Below are positions 18,131-27,281 of a stretch of DNA of 64,000 bases, piece by piece. The stretch comes from Agathobacter sp. GTDB lineage: Bacteria > Bacillota > Clostridia > Lachnospirales > Lachnospiraceae. A program made the position numbers and the translations under genes. Numbering within the stretch: the first letter of the stretch is position 1; every line of letters begins with the position of its first letter. The notes beneath the pieces are model-generated. The model saw nothing but the letters and a program-made list of their open reading frames with translations. It did no database searches and was not told the DNA's origin. The stretch is taken from contig JALEZW010000013.1 of NCBI GenBank assembly GCA_022772675.1, positions 1-64,000 on the forward strand, in the 5' to 3' direction.

Positions 18131-19294
18131 CTATATCTGCCTCTTAAGGGCATCTACTGCGGTGATTTCCTCCATCATACACATTTCCTTCAGATCATCC
18201 GCATTTCCATCTGAGTGTTCCACCTCTTTTGAAAAAATACGGGCAGTATCTATACGGTCCGCCAGTGTGAATTTTCCACCATTTTTCTTAAAACGGGCAG
18301 CATCCATATCCCTTATTACCAGTGTGGATACAATCGCCATCTTGGCGTAAGACAGGATGTCATAATCATAGACGGCATTCATCAGATACCGGTACACAAA
18401 GTATACCAGCAGATGCTCATAATAAAGCTCCGAATAATCCGGTGACATAAGATATTCCGTCATCAGTGTTACATAGGTATCTTCATGAAAAAGTTCCGCA
18501 AACTCTGCTTTTGTATGAATCCACTCCTCATCCAGTTCCTCCATCGTCAGAAAAAAGGAAAATCGTTCGGAAAAATCCTTATAGGACAGACTTTGTTCCA
18601 TCCTGGCCACCGACTCATTTTCACCTTCTTTCAGCTCCGGGCTGTCTGATTTATGTTCCGTGACCCGGACCCTCCACTCCTCCAGAATGGAAAAATCATC
18701 CTTTGCCTGTGCATGGTTCAAAATTCCCTGAGCCTGATCACAAAATGTAAGAAATTCCTGCATTCTCCGGGCAATCGAATGCTCCCTGTTCTGCAAGATA
18801 AAAACTGCCTCATTCTGCACCCATTCCATAAAGGAAACACAGAGCGGATCATCTTCCCCGTCATCACAGATTCCCGGCAGTTCAATATCCACAAGCTTTT
18901 CCGGTTCCGTTCTGGAAAAAAGAATGCGGCCTGCCTCCTCACAGGAGAGACTTAATCCCTTCTGTTCCACATCCCCATATGCAATGGAAAAACGCGGATA
19001 CTCCGTACACACTTCGCACAGGGCCTCTTCCCCCAGTGCCGTGTAAAGGTCACAGAGATTCTGATCATTTAACATGGCACAGCGTTTCGGTCCTTTTAGC
19101 TTGAAACGGTATCCGCCATCCTCCGCCACAAACATGCTGTCTTTTAATCTTGCTCCGAAATCACCCTCCACGCTGTTGTAGTAACCGTAGGAGTCCTCAT
19201 CAATATCAATTTCCCACCCCGCACAGCAGCTGTCCTTACACTTATCTGCAATGCAGGAAAATTCCTCATAGTACTCCGGGACACGTAAAATCAC
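18131..19294 (-). CDS. FliB-like (flagellin lysine N-methylase family) protein
   Basis: MILRVPEYYEEFSCIADKCKDSCCAGWEIDIDEDSYGYY, CEVCTEYPRFSIAYGDVEQKGLSLSCEEAGRILF. Confidence 0.85.
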   Translation of the reverse strand: MILRVPEYYEEFSCIADKCKDSCCAGWEIDIDEDSYGYYNSVEGDFGARLKDSMFVAEDGGYRFKLKGPKRCAMLNDQNLCDLYTALGEEALCEVCTEYPRFSIAYGDVEQKGLSLSCEEAGRILFSRTEPEKLVDIELPGICDDGEDDPLCVSFMEWVQNEAVFILQNREHSIARRMQEFLTFCDQAQGILNHAQAKDDFSILEEWRVRVTEHKSDSPELKEGENESVARMEQSLSYKDFSERFSFFLTMEELDEEWIHTKAEFAELFHEDTYVTLMTEYLMSPDYSELYYEHLLVYFVYRYLMNAVYDYDILSYAKMAIVSTLVIRDMDAARFKKNGGKFTLADRIDTARIFSKEVEHSDGNADDLKEMCMMEEITAVDALKRQI

Positions 19295-19614
19295 AGTGTC
19301 TGCCTCTCTTTCTGTTCTTTCTCTGCCAGCTGTCTTTCCTCTTCCATAGCCTTGAAATCTGGATCTTCCGTACCTTTAAAATGGTTATAAGCCATGTAGC
19401 CGATACACCAGATCAGACCTGCCATGGTAGTGGAAAGAAGTATTTTAACACCACAGGAAGCCACAAGCGGAAACGTCATCCCACCCGTCCTAAAAGAGAT
19501 GGCAAGAGTATGTATTGGAAGAAGAAGCATCTTCCATAATCCGTAGTAGGCTGCCGCGATCACACCAAGGCCATAGCAGATAAGACCCAGCAGCTCATTC
19601 ATATGTTTTCTCAT
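19291..19614 (-). CDS. Small hypothetical membrane protein
   Basis: MRKHMNELLGLICYGLGVIAAAYYGLWKMLLLPIHTLA; two hydrophobic segments; overlaps FliB-like start. Confidence 0.65.
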   Translation of the reverse strand: MRKHMNELLGLICYGLGVIAAAYYGLWKMLLLPIHTLAISFRTGGMTFPLVASCGVKILLSTTMAGLIWCIGYMAYNHFKGTEDPDFKAMEEERQLAEKEQKERQTL

Positions 19615-19650
19615 ATATGAGATCCCTCTTTCTTTTTTAGTGTGTTTCAC

Positions 19651-20172
19651 TCATTCCATAAACAACACGATTTTTCCCTCTTCCAGGGTCTTTTTTAAAT
19701 CAATCACCCTCTGATTGGATGACCCTCTGAATTTAAGGGTAATATCCTTTTTTTCCTCCATAAAGGGGCCATCCACCAGAATATCGATAAGCGAAAGCAT
19801 CTCTTTCGTATCCTTCGTAAATTTCCGGCCGCCCTCTGTCAGGTCCCTGTCATAAATATATCCGGTAAAAGCCCAGATATTCTTATCCGGATGTTCTTTT
19901 CTCACCCTTCTTAAAAACGGCAGCAGAGTCTCCTGATTTTCCTCCTCAAAGGGTTCTCCCCCCAGCAGGGTAAGTCCTGCAATATAAGCAGGCTCCAGCG
20001 AATCCAGAATCTCCTTCTGCACTTTTTCATCAAAGGGCTCTCCATAAGAAAAATCCCATGTCTGGGGCTGAAAGCAACCCTTGCAGGCATTCCGGCAGCC
20101 GGACACAAACAAAACCGTCCGGCAGCCCAGTCCATTTGCTATATCACAATATTTGATTCCCGCATAATTCAT
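19651..20172 (-). CDS. nrdG: Anaerobic ribonucleotide reductase activating protein NrdG
   Basis: MNYAGIKYCDIANGLGCRTVLFVSGCRNACKGCFQPQTWDF radical SAM motif. Confidence 0.95.
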   Translation of the reverse strand: MNYAGIKYCDIANGLGCRTVLFVSGCRNACKGCFQPQTWDFSYGEPFDEKVQKEILDSLEPAYIAGLTLLGGEPFEEENQETLLPFLRRVRKEHPDKNIWAFTGYIYDRDLTEGGRKFTKDTKEMLSLIDILVDGPFMEEKKDITLKFRGSSNQRVIDLKKTLEEGKIVLFME

Positions 20173-20245
20173 ATACTACATATTCTTCTTTCTTAACACA
20201 TTGATACATAATACTGCAGACATTGGACAGCCGAAAACTCATAAT

Positions 20246-22432
20246 TTACAGATGCAGAACTCTCTCTTTAATTTCCTGCGTTCTTCCCTGATTCCAGAAC
20301 TGGGTGCCGATATAACCGCAGGTACGGCGGGCCACACTCATCCTTGCCTGATCGCGGTTTCCACAGTTAGGGCACTCCCAGACGAGCTTTCCGCTTCCCT
20401 CTTCCTCTACGATCTTGATTTCGCCATCATAGCCACAGGCCATGCAGTAATCACTCTTGGTATTCAGCTCAGCATACATGATGTTTTCATAAATATACTG
20501 CATAACCGCAATCACCGCATCAATGTTATTCTGCATATTCGGAACCTCCACATAGCTGATGGCACCACCCGGAGAAAGTTTCTGGAACTGTGCCTCAAAT
20601 TTCAGCTTGTCAAAGGCATTGATTTCCTCGGTCACATGCACGTGGTAGCTGTTTGTAATGTAATTGCGGTCTGTTACTCCCTCAATAATGCCAAAACGCT
20701 TCTGCAGGCATTTTGCAAATTTATAGGTGGTGGACTCAAGGGGTGTTCCATATAAACTAAAGTCAATATTTTCCTTTTCTCTCCACTCTGCACATGCATC
20801 GTTTAACCGCTGCATGACTCGCAGAGCAAAGGGAGTCCCCACTTCCGGATCCGTATGGGAAACCCCTGTCATATAACGGGTACACTCACATAGCCCCGCA
20901 TATCCCAGAGAAATAGTAGAATATCCGCCATAGAGAAGCTTGTCAATGGTTTCTCCCTTCTTAAGTCTCGCCAGCGCACCATTCTGCCATAAAATCGGAG
21001 CCACATCGCTGGGTGTGCCAAGCAGTCTCTTATGCCGGCACATCAGTGCCCGGTAGCACAAATCCAGCCTCTCATCTAAAAGCTTCCAGAATTTCTCCTC
21101 ATCCCCATTGGAAGAGCATGCCACATCCACCAGATTGATTGTCACCACGCCCTGGTTGAAACGTCCGTAATACTTTGGTTTCCCAGTCTCCGGATCCACA
21201 TACGGTGTCAAAAAGCTCCGGCAGCCCATACATGGATAGCAGTTTCCGTTTCCGTCTTTATCTACTTTCAGTTCCTTCATCTTTTTCTCGGAAATATAAT
21301 CCGGAACCATACGCTTTGCCGTACACTGGGCAGCCAGCTTTGTCAGATAAAAATATTTGGAATCCTCATGGATATTATCCTCTTCCAGTACATAGATAAG
21401 TTTCGGGAAAGCCGGTGTGATATATACCCCCTTCTCATTCTTAACGCCCTTGATTCTCTGGTGCAGCATCTCCTCAATGATTGCTGCCAGATCTGCACGG
21501 GTCTGCCCCTCCGGAACCTCATCCAGATACATGAACACCGTGATAAATGGTGCCTGCCCGTTTGTGGTCATCAAGGTGATGACCTGGTACTGAATCATCT
21601 GTACTCCCCTGTTGATTTCCTCTTTTACACGCATCTCGGCAACTTCATTGATTTTTTCTTCATTTAAGTCAAGTCCTACCTGCTTAAACTCCTCACGAAC
21701 CTGCTCCCGGAATTTCTCACGGCTGACCTGTACAAAGGGTGCCAGGTGGGAAAGGGAAATACTCTGTCCCCCATACTGGGAACTTGCAATCTGTGCAATG
21801 GCCTGTGTTGCAATATTACATGCCGTGGAAAAGCTGCGGGGCCTGTCTATTCTCGTCTCGCTGATGACTGTGCCATTCTGAAGCATATCCTCCAGATTCA
21901 CCAGACAGCAGTTATGCATATGCTGGGCAAAATAGTCCGCATCGTGGAAATGGATAATTCCCTTCTCATGTGCCTCAACAATGTCCTCCGGCAAAAGAAA
22001 ACGCTTGGTGATATCCTTGCTGACCTCTCCTGCCATATAGTCACGCTGAACACTGTTCACTGTTGGATTCTTATTGGAATTCTCCTGCTTAACCTCCTCG
22101 TTATTACACTCCAGAAGAGACAGGATCTGCTCATCCGTGGAATTTGACTTACGCACCAGAGCCCGCTTATACCGGTATGTAATATAATTTCTCGCAACCG
22201 TAAAGGCGTGTTTGTTCATCAGCTGGTTCTCCACCATATCCTGAATTTCCTCCACGCTGGGGGAACGCTTCATATTCTCGCAGGCATTCTCCACATTTTC
22301 TGCAATTTCTTTAATCTGCTCATCGGTAAGCTTCTCATAGTCAATTACAGACGCATTTGCTTTCTGTACCGCTGCCACAATCTTATTAACATCAAAAAAT
22401 ACCTCTGTGCCGCTTCTCTTAATAATCTTCAT
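20246..22432 (-). CDS. nrdD: Anaerobic ribonucleoside-triphosphate reductase NrdD
   Basis: N-terminal ATP-cone (IKRSGTEVFFDVNKIVAAVQKAN), C-terminal RRTCGYIGTQFWNQGRTQEIKERVLHL and zinc Cys pairs. Confidence 0.97.
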   Translation of the reverse strand: MKIIKRSGTEVFFDVNKIVAAVQKANASVIDYEKLTDEQIKEIAENVENACENMKRSPSVEEIQDMVENQLMNKHAFTVARNYITYRYKRALVRKSNSTDEQILSLLECNNEEVKQENSNKNPTVNSVQRDYMAGEVSKDITKRFLLPEDIVEAHEKGIIHFHDADYFAQHMHNCCLVNLEDMLQNGTVISETRIDRPRSFSTACNIATQAIAQIASSQYGGQSISLSHLAPFVQVSREKFREQVREEFKQVGLDLNEEKINEVAEMRVKEEINRGVQMIQYQVITLMTTNGQAPFITVFMYLDEVPEGQTRADLAAIIEEMLHQRIKGVKNEKGVYITPAFPKLIYVLEEDNIHEDSKYFYLTKLAAQCTAKRMVPDYISEKKMKELKVDKDGNGNCYPCMGCRSFLTPYVDPETGKPKYYGRFNQGVVTINLVDVACSSNGDEEKFWKLLDERLDLCYRALMCRHKRLLGTPSDVAPILWQNGALARLKKGETIDKLLYGGYSTISLGYAGLCECTRYMTGVSHTDPEVGTPFALRVMQRLNDACAEWREKENIDFSLYGTPLESTTYKFAKCLQKRFGIIEGVTDRNYITNSYHVHVTEEINAFDKLKFEAQFQKLSPGGAISYVEVPNMQNNIDAVIAVMQYIYENIMYAELNTKSDYCMACGYDGEIKIVEEEGSGKLVWECPNCGNRDQARMSVARRTCGYIGTQFWNQGRTQEIKERVLHL

Positions 22433-22521
22433 ACTCTGACCTCTCCTAAATAACGGCCCCTGGAAAAGGTATCTCTTTTCGCCGGAGCCTGATAGCTGTA
22501 AAATCTTTCGATATAAACATT

Positions 22522-22570
22522 ACACTATATCTTGTATGTTTGTCAACCATTATTCTACATTATGTGGTTA
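22522..22570 (-). promoter_or_regulatory. Paired NrdR-like boxes upstream of nrdD
   Basis: ATACAAGATATAGTGT (22522-22537) and TAACCACATAATGTAG (22555-22570) on the minus strand, 33 bp apart. Confidence 0.65.
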
Positions 22571-22617
22571 TTTTTTATGTTTTCTGTTGTGTGAACAGTA
22601 ACCTGTTACAATCCTGT

Positions 22618-23547
22618 TCACAACCTGTGGTCACTGCGCAGCACGTCTATGAATTTTCCTGCCTCCGCCCACGCCTTTTTGGACTCTGGAATATTCAGAT
22701 ATGCCATCTGGAACACATGGAACATTCCCTCATAGATTGAAAGACGCACTTTCACCCCCTGGGATCTCGCTTTCGCCGCCACAGACACCGAATCACTTAA
22801 CAGCATCTCTATGGATCCCACCTGAATAAGCATCGGAGGGAATCCCCGGAAATCACCAAAAAGCGGTGAAATATAGGCATCCATGGGATCATGGTCTCCC
22901 GGGTAGTCATTCTGATAGATGAGACTCTCCCTAGTATTTCCAAACAGGGGATCCTTCTCATAATTTGTGGTATAGGATTCGCCGCTGGCGGTCAGATCCG
23001 TCCAGGGAGACATGGCGATAATCCCCGCCGGCATCGGCATATTGTGGTCCTTTAAATACATGCAGAGTGCCATTGCAAGACCACCGCCTGCAGAATCTCC
23101 GGCAAGTATGATCTGCTCCCCGAAATAGCCATTATCAAGGAGCCACTGGTAGGAGGCCACTGCATCCAATAGGGCTGCCGGATAGGGATTTTCCGGTGCA
23201 ACCCGGTAATCCGGAGTCAGAACACTGCAGCCATGGCTGACCTCATTATACAGTCCTGCAAACACATAGTAGGCATTTCGGACAGCCCCCGTATAGCCGC
23301 CTCCGTGCAGCTGCAAAATCACATAATCCGAATTGGGATTCTCCTTAAGGGATAACAGCTTCATGGTAAAATTATCCATGTCAATGGCTGTCATGTTAAA
23401 ACATGCCGGCGGAATCCATGCCGGTTCCCTTAATCGTTTCCGAAGCTCCCCGCTTTTAATTTTTTTCCCGATTTTAAAATCATTGGTCAGGTGTGACAGC
23501 ATTTCCGCAATCACACGTCCTTTTATACTTGCCTCATTTTCCATCAT
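22618..23547 (-). CDS. Alpha/beta hydrolase (HSL-type esterase/lipase)
   Basis: LQLHGGGYTGAVRNAYYVFAGL and ILAGDSAGGGLAMALCMYL; C-terminal Asp/His region. Confidence 0.92.
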   Translation of the reverse strand: MMENEASIKGRVIAEMLSHLTNDFKIGKKIKSGELRKRLREPAWIPPACFNMTAIDMDNFTMKLLSLKENPNSDYVILQLHGGGYTGAVRNAYYVFAGLYNEVSHGCSVLTPDYRVAPENPYPAALLDAVASYQWLLDNGYFGEQIILAGDSAGGGLAMALCMYLKDHNMPMPAGIIAMSPWTDLTASGESYTTNYEKDPLFGNTRESLIYQNDYPGDHDPMDAYISPLFGDFRGFPPMLIQVGSIEMLLSDSVSVAAKARSQGVKVRLSIYEGMFHVFQMAYLNIPESKKAWAEAGKFIDVLRSDHRL

Positions 23548-24209
23548 ATATGAAATCTCCGTTTCAATTCCGTTCTCGCACGCCGATCTCCTAATATCAG
23601 GGTTCCCAGAAATAAAAATACCGATGCCCCCAGTGACATCCACGCCAGATACGGAAATGTCATCACATGGCAGGCCACAAGGACAACCGGAATGATACTT
23701 AAAAGAACCGTCAAAATTTCCGCCATCATATAGCTCTGCCAGTTTCTCCGGTTTACCAGAATCAGCACCAGCAGCGTAACATCAATGGCAAGAATTCCTC
23801 CCGGAAACACATAGTCTAAGGACCATCTGTTATAACCTGTCAGATAATCAATTCCAAGAAGCAGTACAACTGCCAGAAGAATCAGGCTTACAGTTTTTGC
23901 CATATAACCGGATTTTCCCAGTACTGCCATCCGAAGAACCACATTCAGATACAACAGAATATTACCGGCAATCAGGCTCCAGGCCACATCCTTATCCACC
24001 GTATAATTGATGATTACAAGGATTGTCTCCACCACAATAGACAGAAACAGCACCAGATTTTCCAAAAAGCGAAACCGTCTGGTTACCTCAATTGCATCCG
24101 GATACCGGTTTTCTCCCTTGGTTCCGTCCGTTTCCAGCACATGCTGGCAGAGAGGACAGCGATCCGTGTCATCCAGAATCACCACATTACATTTCTGACA
24201 TCTATTCAT
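23544..24209 (-). CDS. Membrane protein with N-terminal zinc ribbon (DUF6320-like)
   Basis: CQKCNVVILDDTDRCPLCQ followed by multiple TM helices. Confidence 0.75.
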   Translation of the reverse strand: MNRCQKCNVVILDDTDRCPLCQHVLETDGTKGENRYPDAIEVTRRFRFLENLVLFLSIVVETILVIINYTVDKDVAWSLIAGNILLYLNVVLRMAVLGKSGYMAKTVSLILLAVVLLLGIDYLTGYNRWSLDYVFPGGILAIDVTLLVLILVNRRNWQSYMMAEILTVLLSIIPVVLVACHVMTFPYLAWMSLGASVFLFLGTLILGDRRARTELKRRFHI

Positions 24210-25500
24210 AGTACACCCCGTTTGTCTCTATTTCCACATCCACACCATCTGCTGCAATTTTCCGGAAAAACGCCTTCTGCACCAGCGGTTCGGATAAAAT
24301 CGAGCTGAAGGTAAATACCAGTGTATCCTGATAGGAACAGATGGTTCCCTTTATGTCCTGTCCCTTTGACATGGCGATAAAAGCGGAAAATCCGTCCACA
24401 TGGGACTGATACAGCTCATCTATTTTAATATTCCCGATATTCGTGATTGTAGTCGTATTTGCCACTGCCGACTTCGTATAAACCACACGCATGGCTATTT
24501 TTTTGATAAACAGCGGCACCGGACGCAGGAACTTATTTCTCTGATTTGACACACTGTAGGAAAAGAGATCCTCCAGATGCTCTTTATTGATCTGGGAGTG
24601 CAGACTCTCTTTTATCAGTGCCAGAACCTCCTCAAAGGTATAGGATTCTTTCCTGGGACAAAACTCTGCCGAAACCATCACAAAGAAATTTTTTGTGGTA
24701 TCAGAGTCAAAATACGGGCGCAGATTAACGGGAACCGCCACCCGGATTGGTCGTTTTCCCGGCATCCCGTGCAAAAGTTCCTGATAAACACTCCACACAA
24801 AAACAGCCACAAAATACTCATTCAAAGAGGCGCCATAGTCATGTGCCACCTTCTTCAACTGTGTAACCGGCATTCTGCCGTGCATCACACCAAATTCCCC
24901 TGCCGGAAGCCTGTCTTCATGGATCAGATATGCTTTTTCCCGGATAAAACCGCTGGGTCTGCTTCTCTTATAGTTGCGGACAAAACTGTCCTCCCGGCTC
25001 AGGGATGTATCCACACTCAAATTGTCCCCGGTCTGCTTTGCCAGCTCCGGATGTACCAGTCTTAAATACTGATAGGTCAGTTCCCTCAAAAAATTGATGG
25101 CTCCCATTCCGTCCGTCAGAACGTGGAATACTTCCAGATTGATTCTTGTTTTGTAATAAGTAACCCGAAACAGGTAACTCCGGTTCTTATTCTGCCGGAT
25201 AAAACGGCAGGGAAACATATTTTCCTCTGTGACCCTTGGTGCTTTTTTTCCATTTTCCTCAAAATAGTACCAAAACACCCCGGTTCTTAAGCGGACATTA
25301 AATCCATCAAATTTCGGCAGTACCATATCAAGTGCCTTCTGCAGAAACTCTCTTTTAATCTCCTCTTTTAACGTCACGCTGATGCGAAATACATTGGTCA
25401 TGCTCTCCCCTGCAATGGAGGGAAAGAGATGCGCTGTATTATCCAGTTTATCCCAGCGGATCTGCCTGGAAACCGGTTTCTTATTTTTTTTATTTTTCAT
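24202..25500 (-). CDS. Condensation-domain/PapA-like acyltransferase
   Basis: FHVLTDGMGAINFLRELTYQYL (HHxxxDG-like), PIRVAVPVNLRPYFDSDTTKNFF (DFGWG-region analogue). Confidence 0.78.
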   Translation of the reverse strand: MKNKKNKKPVSRQIRWDKLDNTAHLFPSIAGESMTNVFRISVTLKEEIKREFLQKALDMVLPKFDGFNVRLRTGVFWYYFEENGKKAPRVTEENMFPCRFIRQNKNRSYLFRVTYYKTRINLEVFHVLTDGMGAINFLRELTYQYLRLVHPELAKQTGDNLSVDTSLSREDSFVRNYKRSRPSGFIREKAYLIHEDRLPAGEFGVMHGRMPVTQLKKVAHDYGASLNEYFVAVFVWSVYQELLHGMPGKRPIRVAVPVNLRPYFDSDTTKNFFVMVSAEFCPRKESYTFEEVLALIKESLHSQINKEHLEDLFSYSVSNQRNKFLRPVPLFIKKIAMRVVYTKSAVANTTTITNIGNIKIDELYQSHVDGFSAFIAMSKGQDIKGTICSYQDTLVFTFSSILSEPLVQKAFFRKIAADGVDVEIETNGVYYE

Positions 25501-25596
25501 TTTAACACATGCTTTCCTATCCCGTCATAACTTTCCTGATCTATTCAAAACCTCTCCCCATACATTCGCAGAACTGCACGACAAGTCGTGCTTTCT

Positions 25597-26064
25597 TTAT
25601 AAAAACAGGCTGAATCCGGCAACACTGACAACCATCATAATCACACCTGCCAGCAGCACACCAAGCATAACGGCTGCAACGGTTGACTTAAAATCCATAT
25701 CCAGAATACTTGCTGCCAGAGTCCCGGTCCATGCTCCTGTTCCCGGAACCGGAATCCCCACGAATAAAAGCAGTGCCACAAAAAGGCCTCTTCCTGCCTT
25801 TTCCTGCAGCTTCTTTCCGCCTTTTTCCCCTTTTTCAATACACCAGGAGAAAAATTTTCCAATCACCGGCTTATCCGCGCCCCACAAAAGCACCTTTCGC
25901 GCAAACAGGTAGATGACCGGCACCGGAAGCATATTCCCGATAATTGCGATGATAAAGGAGGGAATCACAGGAAGCTTCAGTGCCTGGGAAATCGGAACGG
26001 CTCCCCGCAGCTCAATCAGCGGAACCATGGAAACAAAAAACACCCAAAGATATTTTTTTAACAT
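25597..26064 (-). CDS. Small multidrug export-type membrane protein (COG2426)
   Basis: PLIELRGAVPISQALKLP, GIPVPGTGAWTGTLAASILDMDFKSTVAAVMLGVLLAG. Confidence 0.9.
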   Translation of the reverse strand: MLKKYLWVFFVSMVPLIELRGAVPISQALKLPVIPSFIIAIIGNMLPVPVIYLFARKVLLWGADKPVIGKFFSWCIEKGEKGGKKLQEKAGRGLFVALLLFVGIPVPGTGAWTGTLAASILDMDFKSTVAAVMLGVLLAGVIMMVVSVAGFSLFL

Positions 26065-26174
26065 ACAAAATCCTCATTTCTTAATCTATTATTTCTTAAC
26101 CGGCAGTTATCTGCCTGCCCTGACGAACAACGAACATTGCTCCGGTTGGCATGAAACCAGTGCATTTGTATCTG

Positions 26175-27242
26175 TCATTTTCTCTCAGCCAGATAATTGG
26201 TTAGAAAAGCAATGAAGGTTTCCATCTGCTCATCCGTTCCAATCGTAATACGAAGATAATCGTTAATACGCTCCGGTCTGCTGAAATGACGCACAAAAAT
26301 ATTTTCTGCCTTTAACGCTTCGAACAGCTCCGGTCCCGGCACATCCGGGTGTTTTGCAAAGATAAAATTACTTTTGGAATCTCCGAACGCAAAACCAAGT
26401 TTCTTTAACTGCTCCTTGGTCCACTCTCTCGTCTTAATAATTTTTCCCGTTGTCTCCTCAAAATATGCCCGGTCACGGATTGCCGCTGTCCCAAGGGCGA
26501 TGGTGATACGGTCCATGGTATAAGAATTATAAGAATATTTCACATCATTCAAATACCTGATGAGAGTCGGATTGCTGATGGCAAAACCGATTCGGGAGCC
26601 TGCAAGGGATCGGGATTTGGAAAAGGTCTGTACCACCACCAGATTATCATACTTGTCAATAAGCGGCAGCGCACTCTCCCCACCAAAATCAATATATGCC
26701 TCATCCACAATGACAATGACATCCGGATTCGCCCTGATGATTTTCTCAATCTCTGCAAGTGGCAGAAGCTCGCCTGTGGGTGCATTCGGATTCGGAAATA
26801 CCACTCCGCCGTTTTCTTTTTTATAATCCGACGGCACAATGTGAAACCTTTCATCCAGTGGAATCTGTTCATAGGGAATCCGAAGCATCTGGGCCCACAC
26901 ATCATAAAAAGAATAGGTAATATCCGGAAACAGGATCGGCTTGTCCGAATTAAAAAACGTCAGAAACAGCATGGCAAGCACATCGTCCGAACCCACTCCC
27001 ACAAAAACCTGTGAGCTGTCTACCTGATAAAAATCTGCAATTCCCTTCACCAGATCGGTGACCGCCGGATCCGGATACAGACGCAGATCATCGGTGTTCG
27101 TATGTAATAAAGCCTCCCTCACCCCCGGTGCCGGCGGATATGGATTCTCATTGGTATTTAATTTAATGATATTTTTCTGTTTTGGCTGCTCTCCCGGAAC
27201 ATAAGGAACAACCTTTCGTATATTTTTTTCCCAGTTTTTCAA
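26175..27242 (-). CDS. hisC: Histidinol-phosphate aminotransferase
   Basis: IKLNTNENPYPPAPGV, VGVGSDDVLAMLF, VIVDEAYIDFGGES, VVVQTFSKSRSLAGSRIGFAI. Confidence 0.95.
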   Translation of the reverse strand: MKNWEKNIRKVVPYVPGEQPKQKNIIKLNTNENPYPPAPGVREALLHTNTDDLRLYPDPAVTDLVKGIADFYQVDSSQVFVGVGSDDVLAMLFLTFFNSDKPILFPDITYSFYDVWAQMLRIPYEQIPLDERFHIVPSDYKKENGGVVFPNPNAPTGELLPLAEIEKIIRANPDVIVIVDEAYIDFGGESALPLIDKYDNLVVVQTFSKSRSLAGSRIGFAISNPTLIRYLNDVKYSYNSYTMDRITIALGTAAIRDRAYFEETTGKIIKTREWTKEQLKKLGFAFGDSKSNFIFAKHPDVPGPELFEALKAENIFVRHFSRPERINDYLRITIGTDEQMETFIAFLTNYLAERK

Positions 27243-27281
27243 TTTTTTGTCTCCTTTTTCTTCTTCCTTTAGTTGCTGTCT

